Made by a program: the position numbers and the translations under genes
Assembly (NCBI RefSeq): GCF_022024115.1
Contig: NZ_CP091792.1
Span: 992,001-1,056,000 of the forward strand
Origin: Prevotella communis
GTDB taxonomy: Bacteria > Bacteroidota > Bacteroidia > Bacteroidales > Bacteroidaceae
Length of the DNA stretch: 64,000 nt
Reading direction: 5' to 3'
Part shown: positions 44,119 through 53,370 of the stretch, piece by piece
How the letters are laid out: every line of letters starts with the position of its first letter
Numbering within the stretch: the stretch's first letter is position 1
The notes under the pieces: model-generated
What the model was told of the DNA's origin: nothing
What the model saw: only the letters and a program-made list of their open reading frames with translations
The model's database searches: none

Positions 44119-45459
44119 TTATTTCATCCAAATACCATTTGCTTTTCCGTTGATGAGCTTATAGAATTGAATTCGGTTGACAATGAGCCCGGGGATGTTC
44201 ACCAAACACATGACAATCATAAACCAGATGATGCTGTGTGTCCATTGTGTCGTCAGGTAAGCCAATGGAATAAAAAGAACGGCTGCTGCTGTGGTAAAGA
44301 TGAGTTGTAGTCGCAGTTTCCCGATACCATTAATGAAATAGCTGTAGCGCATGCTATAGATAAGGATGAAAATATAGGTAGCCATCATGATGCTCATCTT
44401 CAGGTCAATGACCGTCTGTTGGTCTATCCAGATGGCGTAGACGATATCTGAGAGCGCAATCATGACTATCAGACAGATAAGAATTCCTACCGTCATCAGT
44501 CGTAGTTTTTTTGTGGCATTACGAATCCATGCTATATCGTTTTTCTGATAGGCATCGGTTGTAGCATTCCAGAATGGCATGCAGATAACAGTAAAGATGA
44601 CGAGCAGTATGCTGAAGTAACGATAGGTGATCTGATAAGGAGTGACCATCGTAGGAGAGAACAGATTCGAGATGAGTATGTTTGATGTCATAAACAAAAC
44701 GACACTGGAGATTTGCATGATGAAAAATTGTACCCCCATATGAATGACTGCCTTTGCTTCTTTGAGCTTGATAAGTTTTAACGATGGGCACAGATGCGGA
44801 TATTTGTAGAGAAAAGTATAAGGAAAAGCTAGTAAATAGATAATGAGTGGTGACACTGTGTTTACCAAGGCGATAAGCATCAGTGAATGGCTTCCTGACC
44901 ACAGTACGATATAGGTGCCAATGAGTGCCAGTGTTTGACCCAAGGCTATTAGCAGATTGCTGACAGCAGGGAGTTGCATACCCATGTAGAAGTTGCCAAT
45001 CAACTTAAAAATAAATGATGTACATACCAGTGTCACCGTTGCCATCAGAACTTGGTCAAGATGATCCACTTTCGATGGCGAAGCGTTGAAAATCCAGTAG
45101 GGGTCGGTAAGGGCAATTAATAATAACAGAATAAGCAGTACGGGAATGATGATGCATGTCAACATGGCGAAGGTCGATGAAATGAGAGAACGGGTCCGTT
45201 CAAACTCATCGTGTGCCATGTATTCTGCTATCTTGTTACGGAGTCCGTTACCAAGGCCAATATCCATGTTGTCAATCCATAATAGCAGGCTACTTATGGT
45301 GAGCCAAATGCCGTTTTTGTACTCTCCTAAGCAATGAAGGGTTGCCGGAACCAGCAGAAGTACAATGAGGGCTGACCACCCTTTGATAACAAAAGAGGCA
45401 AAGATATTCTTCTGTAACAGGGAAGAACGGCTGCTGCTAACGGTTTTATTGTTACTCAT
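44119..45459 (-). CDS. wzx: Wzx-like polysaccharide flippase
   Basis: A 446-residue inner-membrane protein with 12 to 14 helices, of the MOP/MATE-like polysaccharide transporter family. It begins with SSLLQKNIFASFVIKGWSAL and shows LGEYKNGIWLTISSLLLWID and IGLGNGLRNKIAEYMA, common in Wzx-type flippases of Bacteroidetes. It moves undecaprenyl-linked repeat units to the periplasm. ATG at 45459 overlaps the polymerase gene by four bases; a frame from 45486 is less likely. Confidence 0.88.
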   Translation of the reverse strand: MSNNKTVSSSRSSLLQKNIFASFVIKGWSALIVLLLVPATLHCLGEYKNGIWLTISSLLLWIDNMDIGLGNGLRNKIAEYMAHDEFERTRSLISSTFAMLTCIIIPVLLILLLLIALTDPYWIFNASPSKVDHLDQVLMATVTLVCTSFIFKLIGNFYMGMQLPAVSNLLIALGQTLALIGTYIVLWSGSHSLMLIALVNTVSPLIIYLLAFPYTFLYKYPHLCPSLKLIKLKEAKAVIHMGVQFFIMQISSVVLFMTSNILISNLFSPTMVTPYQITYRYFSILLVIFTVICMPFWNATTDAYQKNDIAWIRNATKKLRLMTVGILICLIVMIALSDIVYAIWIDQQTVIDLKMSIMMATYIFILIYSMRYSYFINGIGKLRLQLIFTTAAAVLFIPLAYLTTQWTHSIIWFMIVMCLVNIPGLIVNRIQFYKLINGKANGIWMK

Positions 45460-46502
45460 TCCATTGCAAAGTCTAATAGCTCCCATACGAATAGCGTGAA
45501 GTACATTTCTACCGCTCCAATAAAGCAGACCGCAATTCTACCATAGTACTGCGGACGTATAGTGTAACAGACGCATGGGAATAGTGCCAGTTCAACGATA
45601 CCCAGTAATTCGTGCAGTCGGCCCGCAACTACAGAAATTGACGAGAGGGCAAAAAAGCAGGCCATTGAATAGGCTGTGATTTTTAGTAATAATGGTAATG
45701 CAGGACACTTTTCTAACATTGTGTCGTAAAAATAGAGCGAGTAGAGGATGATGCAATATTGAATCCAGATAAACACATTCTTGAGGGATAGTTCATCAAA
45801 GATTCCTCTTTCTGTTAATGCTTTATACATCTCAATCTTGTCCTGAATATAGGGTATTGGGAGGGCGGAGAAGAAATCATAATGAAGCAGGAACAACACG
45901 ACTCCAATAGGCATAATCGCTATCAGTAGATATTTCCAGATCTGTGATAGTCTGTTGTTGAAAAATAGGATAGGATAAAACGCGAGTGATGAATAGTGAA
46001 ATATGTTTGCTATTAAGAAGAAGAGAATGGCTTTCTTCTTCTTTCCTTCAGAGAGAGGTTTGATGGCCAGCAAAAGCATACCTGATGCAATGCTAGCTCT
46101 AATCTGTATGTAGTCGTGAAGAATAAAATAGTTTCCGAAGTATATGACTAATGGAAGAAAATACCAAGGCGATAGTTGCCTAAGGGCAATAAACTTTATC
46201 GTGACACCCAAAATGGCGTATATCAAGAACAGATAGTGGACATCGTCCGTAAATCTTTGCACAATCCCCGAAAAGAATAAGAAAGAGGCTTCTACCAGAA
46301 GTTCTGGATTGTTTTCATGGGTTTTGAAGATCTCTTCGTAAGCTTCAGAGTCAGGGTCGACGCCTATCGTCCTGAATGCACATAAAAGTATCATAATGAT
46401 ACATAGTCCCCAATATACATATTTATTATGGTCTCCAAGATATTCCTCCAGGAATATCAAAGAGACAATAACAATAAATAGTAAGAGGAAGGTATATATC
46501 AT
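45456..46502 (-). CDS. EpsG/Wzy-like polysaccharide polymerase
   Basis: A 348-residue inner-membrane protein with about 10 helices. The pattern FRTIGVDPDSEAYEEIF and YIQIRASIASGMLLLAI is that of the EpsG family, which polymerises repeat units in Wzx/Wzy pathways. No other Wzy candidate is in the window. It overlaps both neighbours by four bases (wzx and wzz), so it is tightly coupled with them. Confidence 0.85.
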   Translation of the reverse strand: MIYTFLLLFIVIVSLIFLEEYLGDHNKYVYWGLCIIMILLCAFRTIGVDPDSEAYEEIFKTHENNPELLVEASFLFFSGIVQRFTDDVHYLFLIYAILGVTIKFIALRQLSPWYFLPLVIYFGNYFILHDYIQIRASIASGMLLLAIKPLSEGKKKKAILFFLIANIFHYSSLAFYPILFFNNRLSQIWKYLLIAIMPIGVVLFLLHYDFFSALPIPYIQDKIEMYKALTERGIFDELSLKNVFIWIQYCIILYSLYFYDTMLEKCPALPLLLKITAYSMACFFALSSISVVAGRLHELLGIVELALFPCVCYTIRPQYYGRIAVCFIGAVEMYFTLFVWELLDFAME

Positions 46503-47530
46503 TGTTTACGCAATATATATAGTGAAGTGCCGGCAAATGTAAGCATTAGCATGAATGCAACAAAAATCATGCGTTTAGGACCTGCAGGTTTAATGGGCAC
46601 TGAAGCACCTTTGATGACGGTGAACGCTGGTGTGCGCTCCTGTACTTTCGCTTTTGATGCCTGCATCTGGGTGTTGAGTGTGGTATAAGTGTTGTATCTT
46701 AGCTGAAGGTCATTCTCCATATCCTCAAGTTGCAACTCAAGGCTTTTCAGAGCTACATTTGTACTGGCATCTGCCATCCTGCCGTATTGCTGACGAGTTT
46801 TCTCGTATTCCTGTTTGGCTTCCATTGTTAGTTTCATGTAGTACTCGTAATCAGTACGGGCTTTGCTGGTACGATAGTCTGTAATGAACTCCTGAAGTCG
46901 TTCCTTAACGGAGTCACCGATAGTTTTACAGATCAGCGGGTCCTGATCCTTTATACTGATACTGATAACAGCTGTTTTCTTGTCGAAATTAATCTTGATG
47001 TTATTTCTGATACTTCCGGCAATAGCATCTTCGTCCTTCGACAGGTTATAGGGATCGATAGTTCGTTCTTCTGCTTTTTGTTTGCTACGAAACAGGTTCT
47101 TCATCCAATCAATGGGGACAAACCATATAACAGGCTTTTGATGTTTCTGTAAATAATCATGGTATGTGGTTTCAATGCTTCCGTCTACAGTTTTTACCCG
47201 TACATTGAAAAGATTGGTGACAAAGCCATTATCTTCCATAAGGTCGGGATATAGAAGGGGGGTAATGGCATCGTTGCTTTGCAGATTGTCCAAATCGAAT
47301 CCGAAAGAAGATGCTAGCGATCCTAATGTACTACTACCAATAGACGACCCGCCTAGTTCTGGGGCTAACTTGATATCTGTATTATAGTAGCGCGGAAAAC
47401 CTAGGATAAATACACATGATAATACAAAGGCTATGGGTAATGTCTTGGCAAAGAGTTTCTTCCTGGCCCACAGCTTTTTTGCTATATTAATGACATCAAT
47501 GGTCTTCAGTTCTTTCTTATTATCTTCCAT
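46499..47530 (-). CDS. wzz: Wzz-type chain-length regulator
   Basis: A 343-residue inner-membrane protein with a helix near each end (about residues 34-52 and 318-338) and a long coiled-coil periplasmic part (about 200-290, EYYMKLTMEAKQEYEKTRQQ). A proline-rich second helix region, PIKPAGPKRMIFVAFMLML, is the Wzz hallmark. There is no cytoplasmic tyrosine-kinase domain. Controls chain length of the polymer made by the neighbouring polymerase. Confidence 0.9.
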   Translation of the reverse strand: MEDNKKELKTIDVINIAKKLWARKKLFAKTLPIAFVLSCVFILGFPRYYNTDIKLAPELGGSSIGSSTLGSLASSFGFDLDNLQSNDAITPLLYPDLMEDNGFVTNLFNVRVKTVDGSIETTYHDYLQKHQKPVIWFVPIDWMKNLFRSKQKAEERTIDPYNLSKDEDAIAGSIRNNIKINFDKKTAVISISIKDQDPLICKTIGDSVKERLQEFITDYRTSKARTDYEYYMKLTMEAKQEYEKTRQQYGRMADASTNVALKSLELQLEDMENDLQLRYNTYTTLNTQMQASKAKVQERTPAFTVIKGASVPIKPAGPKRMIFVAFMLMLTFAGTSLYILRKQ

Positions 47531-47536
47531 AGCTTC

Positions 47537-50065
47537 TTACTTTGTCAAGTTTGCAATCGTAGCAATCATTGTTGCGATAGAGGCAGTGCTAGAGCCGATA
47601 CTCAGGATTTCTGGCAGTGACATGCCCTTGCGGCGTGACTTTGTGGGCACCACAATCTGGCAACCTGGGCGAGGCTTGTGCTTGCGGTCTGCGCGTGCCA
47701 CCATGCCATTCATGTAGATGATAACGGTCATCGATTTCTTGGCTGTTGATGTTGTTCCACCGGCTAAGTTAATATAGTAGTCGGTACTCTTGCCTTCCTT
47801 GAAATATACTGTGTTGGGGAATAGTACTTCACCGTTAATTTTTACTGTTCCGTCATAACGGGGCACCACAATGCGGTCGCCTTCGCGAAGGATTGGGTCG
47901 TCATCGGTTCCTGGGTTCTTCAGAGCTTTATCCAACTCAATACCTACGGGGTAGGTGGTATTTGTCATCAATTTCTTTACGTCGATGGAGTCGTTACCCG
48001 AGTTGCGTTGGGCGGTGCGTAGCATAGTTTCCATCATGTCGCGCTCTTCTGAGGTCATCTGGCGCAACAGTTTGGTACCTTCAGCATAAGCCTGATTGGT
48101 CAGTCCGCCTGCCATCTTGATGACTTCGCTCAGTCGCTGTCCCTTGCTTGACAATGCGTAGTTGCCACTAAACTGCACCTCGCCTTCGATGGTGACATTC
48201 TGTTGTTCGTTATAGTCGGGAGAACGACGTACATAAACTTCATCGAATGGTTGCAGTGTAAAATCGGGTTGTTCAGAAATCGTGAAGTCAGGATTCAGCT
48301 TGAAACTGAAGTTCTGGGCTATCTGGTCGCCAGCCTCCGTAGAGTTGGGGTTGGTAATACGACGTGCTACATCGACTTTTGCCAACGATGCAGCCTCAGT
48401 AGGACCACCAGCTTGGATAATCAGGTCTTCAAGTGTCTCGTTCTCAGCATAGCGGTAAACACCAGGATAGGCCACTTCACCATTGATTGTTACCGTTTTC
48501 TTCTCGTTGCGTTCCTGACGACTGGCAATGTAAATAACATCCTCGTTCTTCAGGGCAATGTCAGGAGCTGTACCTTCCATAATGGCACGTAAATCCAAAC
48601 TTATCATCTCAAGTGAACGGTCTGCCTTTATGCGATGCATCACGGCATGCTGTGAGATGGCTTCCTCTGTGACTCCTGCTGCTGCTTCTATGAGTGCTTT
48701 GACGGTGTTGATTTCTCCTCCCACTTGATACATGCCAGGACGGAATACGGCGCCGCGTATCTCAACCATATTCTGATATCGATTTAGCGTTGAGTCAATA
48801 CTGACGCTGTCTTCATCCATTAATTTGAAACTGTTCATGTCAAATTCGCCAATATTGAATACAGAGTAGCCTGCACCGGCTTTACGATTGACGCGGATAG
48901 CCTTAGTATAGGCATCACCTGTGAAACCACCAGCATAGCGGAGTAGGGTAGCGGCACTCTCGTTTTCTTTCATCTCGTAGAACATTGGGCGCTTTACCTT
49001 ACCCGTAATATTCACCAATGTTTCGTAGGGGCTGACGGTAATCACGTCATTGTCTTGCAGACGTACGTCACCACTTAACTTTCCGTTAAGCAGGAAATCA
49101 TAAACATCAACATTTGAAAGCAATTTCCCTTTGCGATATACTTTAACGTTGCGCAATGTTCCAATTTCATTGGGACCGCCTGCCATGTAAAGTGCATTGT
49201 AAACAGTGGCGAAGGCCGACATCGTGTATGTTCCCGGTACTTTCACCTCACCCATCACGCTGATTGTGATTGTGCGTGTTTGTCCTAGGGTTAAATCTAT
49301 TTGCGAACCCTGATAGCGTGGACCTATGACTTGCTTGAGTTTTGCTTTGGCTTGACTAACGCTGAGCCCGCCCAGCTTGATGACGCCAATTCCTTCTATG
49401 GTTATTGTACCATCAGGAGAAACAGACTCTGTGATACTTTCTTGTGAGGCTCCCCAAATATCGACGTTCACTTCATCACCAGGACCAAGTACGTAATTCT
49501 GAGGCGTAGCCAGGTTCATGCTACTCTCGAAAGTCAGATTCTTGTTGTTAAATACATCGTGGCCGAATATCTTACGTTTTTCAGGCTTTTGCTCATCCAA
49601 CTTGTATTTTAGGGAATCTGGCATCATAAAGTCAATGGCCTCGTCCATTTCCACAAAGTCCTTATCGTCGTCATCGTACGTATGGCGTTGAATCTGGTTT
49701 GATTTCTTGCCATCCTTAACACGGAATTGTGAGGCGTTTTGCTTGTCTTTCTTTACCTGTTCCTCACGTTTTTCACCGTTGGCTTCGCGCATACGATTCT
49801 TTACGGCTTTCGAACCGGCTGTAATATCTTCTGCACCAAGGGCACCGTTTTTGATCTGCTTCTGATACTTCTTCTGGATGCGGCGTAATTGGTCAATGGT
49901 GACGCCACGCTGCATCAACTGAGTCACAATCTGTTGGCGCGATACACCCTTGGCGTTCTGCTCAATTACATAATCCATGATTTGGTTGTCAGTCATACTC
50001 GACTGCGCAGTCATTGATGTGCAGGTAAGCAGCATCATTCCTAAGAGGAATAGGTATTTTCTCAT
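47537..50065 (-). CDS. Polysaccharide export lipoprotein-like protein with SLBB domains (Wza class)
   Basis: An 842-residue outer-membrane export protein, longer than enteric Wza (about 380). After the signal peptide (MRKYLFLLGMMLLTCTSMTA) comes a charged helical region, then the Poly_export domain (NYVLGPGDEVNVDIWGASQE) and about five SLBB units (for example ITISVMGEVKVPGTYTMSAF, VTINGEVAYPGVYRYAENET, VTIEGEVQFSGNYALSSKGQ). It would form the outer-membrane channel for the polymer. It is first in the minus-strand unit with wzz, wzy and wzx, 6 bases before wzz. Confidence 0.92.
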   Translation of the reverse strand: MRKYLFLLGMMLLTCTSMTAQSSMTDNQIMDYVIEQNAKGVSRQQIVTQLMQRGVTIDQLRRIQKKYQKQIKNGALGAEDITAGSKAVKNRMREANGEKREEQVKKDKQNASQFRVKDGKKSNQIQRHTYDDDDKDFVEMDEAIDFMMPDSLKYKLDEQKPEKRKIFGHDVFNNKNLTFESSMNLATPQNYVLGPGDEVNVDIWGASQESITESVSPDGTITIEGIGVIKLGGLSVSQAKAKLKQVIGPRYQGSQIDLTLGQTRTITISVMGEVKVPGTYTMSAFATVYNALYMAGGPNEIGTLRNVKVYRKGKLLSNVDVYDFLLNGKLSGDVRLQDNDVITVSPYETLVNITGKVKRPMFYEMKENESAATLLRYAGGFTGDAYTKAIRVNRKAGAGYSVFNIGEFDMNSFKLMDEDSVSIDSTLNRYQNMVEIRGAVFRPGMYQVGGEINTVKALIEAAAGVTEEAISQHAVMHRIKADRSLEMISLDLRAIMEGTAPDIALKNEDVIYIASRQERNEKKTVTINGEVAYPGVYRYAENETLEDLIIQAGGPTEAASLAKVDVARRITNPNSTEAGDQIAQNFSFKLNPDFTISEQPDFTLQPFDEVYVRRSPDYNEQQNVTIEGEVQFSGNYALSSKGQRLSEVIKMAGGLTNQAYAEGTKLLRQMTSEERDMMETMLRTAQRNSGNDSIDVKKLMTNTTYPVGIELDKALKNPGTDDDPILREGDRIVVPRYDGTVKINGEVLFPNTVYFKEGKSTDYYINLAGGTTSTAKKSMTVIIYMNGMVARADRKHKPRPGCQIVVPTKSRRKGMSLPEILSIGSSTASIATMIATIANLTK

Positions 50066-50128
50066 ATCTTGTCTATTGTTTTGGCATAATAATACATTAT
50101 AATAAACCGATTCACGGCAAAATTATTG

Positions 50129-50188
50129 CAAAGGTACGAAATATTTTTTTATTCATAGTTCTTATTTCATAATTATTTTATACCTTTG
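50129..50188. promoter_or_regulatory. Divergent promoters for the exporter operon and ssrA
   Basis: TACCTTTG occurs on the minus strand at 50129-50136 (exporter operon) and on the plus strand at 50181-50188 (tmRNA, 38 bases before the mature 5' end). Confidence 0.65.
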
Positions 50189-50225
50189 CACCCGCAATAC
50201 CTGCATTTTGCATGGTTCATAGTCT

Positions 50226-50625
50226 GGGGTTGACTGGATTTGACGGCAAGATGAAATGGTACGTAAGCACGCGGAGCTGGGCTATGGGAGGCTCCTTAAT
50301 CTCTTCTGTAGGAAAATTAATTGGCAACAATGAGTATGCTCTCGCTGCCTAATCGAAGTATAGTAGATTACTGGCTTAATTCCCTTACAAGGTGAGGGAA
50401 CGAGACGTCGCTCCAAGGATCTGGTTCCGAATCCGAGGGCTCAGCGGCGCAGGTTAAATCGGAAATAGTCTGTTGGGCGCCTCGACTGGTAGATGAAATT
50501 TTAGGGGATAAGGTTACGATTGGTGGCTTGGGTCTTGTCGTAGCTCGAAAATGAAGGCCAAGATAAGCGTGTAGAAAGCGTATGGTTTCCTTGTGCGGAC
50601 GAGGGTTCGACTCCCTCCAGCTCCA
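50226..50625 (+). ncRNA. ssrA: Transfer-messenger RNA
   Basis: tmRNA rescues ribosomes stalled on broken messages. The 5' end GGGGTTG pairs with CAGCTCC at 50618-50624 to make the acceptor stem, and GGTTCGACTCC is the T-loop region. The tag frame runs 50323-50352 and encodes GNNEYALAA then TAA. The 5' half contains the expected GGATTTGACGG near the D-loop-like part. CCA is not encoded. The boundaries are good to within a few bases; the 38-base gap from the promoter would be removed by RNase P. A terminator follows. Confidence 0.96.
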
Positions 50626-50635
50626 CTTAATAAGA

Positions 50636-50665
50636 AAAAGCCCTCAAAAAGTGAGGGCTTTTCTT
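50636..50665. terminator. Bidirectional terminator after ssrA
   Basis: A stem of AAAGCCCTCA (about 50637-50646) with TGAGGGCTTT (about 50652-50661) is followed by a T-rich stretch, with As before it. It overlaps the stop of the convergent dehydratase gene. Confidence 0.85.
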
Positions 50666-52580
50666 ATTTGTCTAATACTTCGTATACTGAGTTGTTTGAC
50701 TTGTATTCAGGCACAATCTCCTTCATCTTCTTTACCGTTGCCATGTCGTCATATTGCTTGGATATGGCTATCAGGTTATTGATCTCCTTATTGACTTCTT
50801 CATAATCGTATTCACGCACTTCGGCAATACGTATCTTTTCGTGGAACGAGGGCTTAGTGCCTTCCAACTCGTTGAGCACTTCCTCGTAAAGCTTCTCGCC
50901 AGCACGCAGTCCGGTGTACTCTATTTTTACGTTTTTAGCGCCGCTTAGTGCAATCATGCGTTGAGCCAGGTCTGCAATTTTTACTGGTTGTCCCATGTCA
51001 AATACAAAGATTTCGCCACCGTGGCCTTTTGTGCCTGCTTCAAGTACCAACTTACATGCTTCGGGAATCAGCATGAAGAATCGCACAATGCGTGGATCTG
51101 TTACTGTGACAGGACCGCCATTCTTGATTTGTTCCCGGAACAGAGGAATCACACTGCCGTTAGATCCCAGTACATTACCAAAGCGGGTGGTGATAAACTG
51201 TGTCTTATCCGTAGTCTTGCCAAGGCTCTGTACGTAGATTTCACAGATGCGCTTTGAACATCCCATCACGTTGGTGGGGTTCACGGCCTTATCCGTTGAT
51301 ACCATGACGAACTTCTTGACGCCATACTTTACGCTCAGGTCGGCAATCACCTTCGTACCATATATATTATTCTGTACAGCCTCACTGGGGTTGTTCTCCA
51401 TCATCGGCACGTGCTTATAGGCGGCAGCATGGAAAACATAGTCGGGTTTGAAGTCGCTGAAAATCTGCTCCATGCGGTCTTCCTTGCAGATACTTGTGAC
51501 CACAGTCTCAGCCTTCACATCGGGGAATTCTTTCTCCATCATCAGACGGATATCATGCTCAGGCGTCTCGGCCTGGTCTATCAGCATCATCTTGGCAGGC
51601 TTGTTGACGGCTACCTGACGCACCATCTCAGAGCCGATGCTGCCTGCAGAACCGGTAATCAACACACGTTTGCCTTTCAGAAGTGCACCTACGGATGCCA
51701 TATCCACAGTGATTTCCTGACGTGGGAGGAGATCTTCCACAGAGACCTCTTTCAGCTGCATGCTACGGAAGTTATCTTCGTTGAGGTTGTCTTCGTTTGG
51801 TTTTAACTCCTTTGCCTGCTGAGCCATATAAATCTTGCAGCCAGCTTTGATAAGCATGTCCTGTATCTGCTGGTTGTTTCTGAAATCGTCAATACGAAGG
51901 GGGGATACAAGTACGGCGTCAATATGTTTCTGGGCAATGATGTCTTCCAGATTGTCATTGACATTATAAACTTGCTTACCCATCAGCAACATGTGCTTAG
52001 CCTGCTTGTCGTGTGAGATAAAACCCTGAAGGAGATATTTCTTGGGGTTTTGTGAGTTGATGTACTTGGCAAGACCAATACCGCCAGAGAGTGCGCCGTA
52101 GATAAGTACTCTCATGGCTCGCTTGTCAGATACCATCACGTCGTATAGGTTTTTAACCATCACACGTCCGGCCCACATCAGCAGGGTAGCCACACAGAAT
52201 GTGACAACTGTTTCTGTCTGGCTCAGGATGGCAATGCAGCAAACATACTTTTCTGCGATGACAGAGTAGATAAGAGCAATAACCATTGACAGCAAACTGC
52301 CATAGCCTACACGCATCAAGTCTACGAAACTTGAGTAACGTACAATTCCGGAGTATGTGCGGAAGACGCGGAAACCAATGATTGCGAATGCCGTATAGAT
52401 AAGCATGGTGTACAACACCGCAAATCGGAGATCAAATAATACGGCAGTTTTCCTGAAAGTCCAGAAGGTAAAGATACCTGAGAGGAATACAAATAGACTA
52501 TCTGCGATTAGCACACACCAATAAGGTAAAGTATTCTTGGTGAAGTACCAACTGATTATTTTGTCTAATGGATTTTTCAT
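50664..52580 (-). CDS. FlaA1/WbpM-like UDP-sugar 4,6-dehydratase, membrane-anchored
   Basis: A 638-residue enzyme of the CapD/WbpM class. Four hydrophobic helices (residues 20-145) are followed by a nucleotide-binding-like region (155-250) and the catalytic SDR domain from about 300. The NAD motif is ITGSAGSIGSEM (308-319); TDKAVNPTNVMGCSKR holds the catalytic residues, with methionine in place of the usual SDR tyrosine, as in this family. It converts UDP-GlcNAc to a 4-keto-6-deoxy intermediate used for rare amino sugars in surface polysaccharides. It lies beyond ssrA but fits the polysaccharide locus. A minus-strand TACTTTTG is at 52603-52610. Confidence 0.92.
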   Translation of the reverse strand: MKNPLDKIISWYFTKNTLPYWCVLIADSLFVFLSGIFTFWTFRKTAVLFDLRFAVLYTMLIYTAFAIIGFRVFRTYSGIVRYSSFVDLMRVGYGSLLSMVIALIYSVIAEKYVCCIAILSQTETVVTFCVATLLMWAGRVMVKNLYDVMVSDKRAMRVLIYGALSGGIGLAKYINSQNPKKYLLQGFISHDKQAKHMLLMGKQVYNVNDNLEDIIAQKHIDAVLVSPLRIDDFRNNQQIQDMLIKAGCKIYMAQQAKELKPNEDNLNEDNFRSMQLKEVSVEDLLPRQEITVDMASVGALLKGKRVLITGSAGSIGSEMVRQVAVNKPAKMMLIDQAETPEHDIRLMMEKEFPDVKAETVVTSICKEDRMEQIFSDFKPDYVFHAAAYKHVPMMENNPSEAVQNNIYGTKVIADLSVKYGVKKFVMVSTDKAVNPTNVMGCSKRICEIYVQSLGKTTDKTQFITTRFGNVLGSNGSVIPLFREQIKNGGPVTVTDPRIVRFFMLIPEACKLVLEAGTKGHGGEIFVFDMGQPVKIADLAQRMIALSGAKNVKIEYTGLRAGEKLYEEVLNELEGTKPSFHEKIRIAEVREYDYEEVNKEINNLIAISKQYDDMATVKKMKEIVPEYKSNNSVYEVLDK

Positions 52581-52602
52581 ATTAGCTTAGTATTTTCGGG
52601 TG

Positions 52603-52610
52603 CAAAAGTA
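52603..52610 (-). promoter_or_regulatory. -7 box of the dehydratase gene
   Basis: The minus strand reads TACTTTTG, 23 bases before the start at 52580. Confidence 0.55.
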
Positions 52611-52732
52611 CATATTTTTTGTAAAATAAAGAAATTTTTGAGTATTATTTTAAACTTTTTCGTCACTATTGCGTCTAACCTGTGATTTCAAACCATATTT
52701 TAATCACCATATAATTAAAAACAATTAAAACT

Positions 52733-53242
52733 ATGAAGAAACTTTTTATGATGATTGCAATGCTGGCACTTCCGTTTGCCATGCAGGCACAGACAACATT
52801 CCACGACGTCGAAGCAAACGATGCTACTGGAAAAGTGAAGAAGATTGAGAGCAGCCAGATGGGCCGCCAGCAAGTGATTAATTTCTCTCCCGACGGAAAG
52901 ATGCAGCAGGAGGGTATGAGCGATGCAAAATATGATGCCAATGGCTATCTGCAGTCGGCAAAAATGAATGCACGCGGTATGGATATTGTTGTTACCTATA
53001 AGTGGGAAAACGGTAAGGTGAAGAGCCAGAGCATGGACATGGGTGGCCAGGGCTTTTCTATGACTTTTGCCTATAACGACAAGGGCGCTGTTGTCAGTCA
53101 GACCATGGATATGGGTGGCCAGGAAATGAAGATGGAATATACCGATATAAAATATGATGCTAAGGGTAACTGGATCAGCCGTAAGACCTCTATGATGGGG
53201 CAGGAGATGGAACAGACCCGCACTATCGAATATTACGAATAA
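52733..53242 (+). CDS. Exported protein with YD/RHS-like beta repeats
   Basis: A 169-residue exported protein (signal MKKLFMMIAMLALPFAMQA). The mature part has repeated beta-hairpin units with aromatic-asparagine turns (KYDANGYLQSA, YNDKGAVVSQ, KYDAKGNWISRK), the pattern of short RHS/YD-like domains in Bacteroidetes exported proteins, and repeated MDMGGQ segments. Function unknown. A terminator follows, so the gene is monocistronic. Confidence 0.78.
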   Translation: MKKLFMMIAMLALPFAMQAQTTFHDVEANDATGKVKKIESSQMGRQQVINFSPDGKMQQEGMSDAKYDANGYLQSAKMNARGMDIVVTYKWENGKVKSQSMDMGGQGFSMTFAYNDKGAVVSQTMDMGGQEMKMEYTDIKYDAKGNWISRKTSMMGQEMEQTRTIEYYE

Positions 53243-53286
53243 AGCCAACCATTCACATTATACATTAAATTTCTTTTTAAAAAAAT

Positions 53287-53318
53287 GGCTATCTTTTATT
53301 AAGGTAGCCGTTTTTTTT
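53287..53318 (+). terminator. Terminator before glmS
   Basis: A 7-bp stem (53287-53293 with 53303-53309, GGCTATC / GGTAGCC) is followed by G and eight Ts. Confidence 0.8.
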
Positions 53319-53319
53319 G

Positions 53320-53327
53320 TAATTTTG
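53320..53327 (+). promoter_or_regulatory. -7 box of glmS
   Basis: TAATTTTG lies immediately after the terminator and 44 bases before the glmS start. No glmS ribozyme core was recognised in the short leader. Confidence 0.55.
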
Positions 53328-53370
53328 CAGCCGAAAAAACAAAACTTAGCAGTATAAAACTAAACAATAT

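Noticed and set aside
50226..50625. Genomic island integrated at ssrA
   Set aside because: No integrase, recombinase or duplicated ssrA 3' end was found on either side.
52715..53248. 177-codon minus-strand frame opposite the gene at 52733
   Set aside because: The plus strand has a clean signal peptide, repeated YD-like units and a terminator; the minus frame is a shadow.
53327..53370. glmS ribozyme upstream of glmS
   Set aside because: The leader is only about 44 bases and lacks the conserved ribozyme core, which is otherwise found mainly in Gram-positive bacteria.
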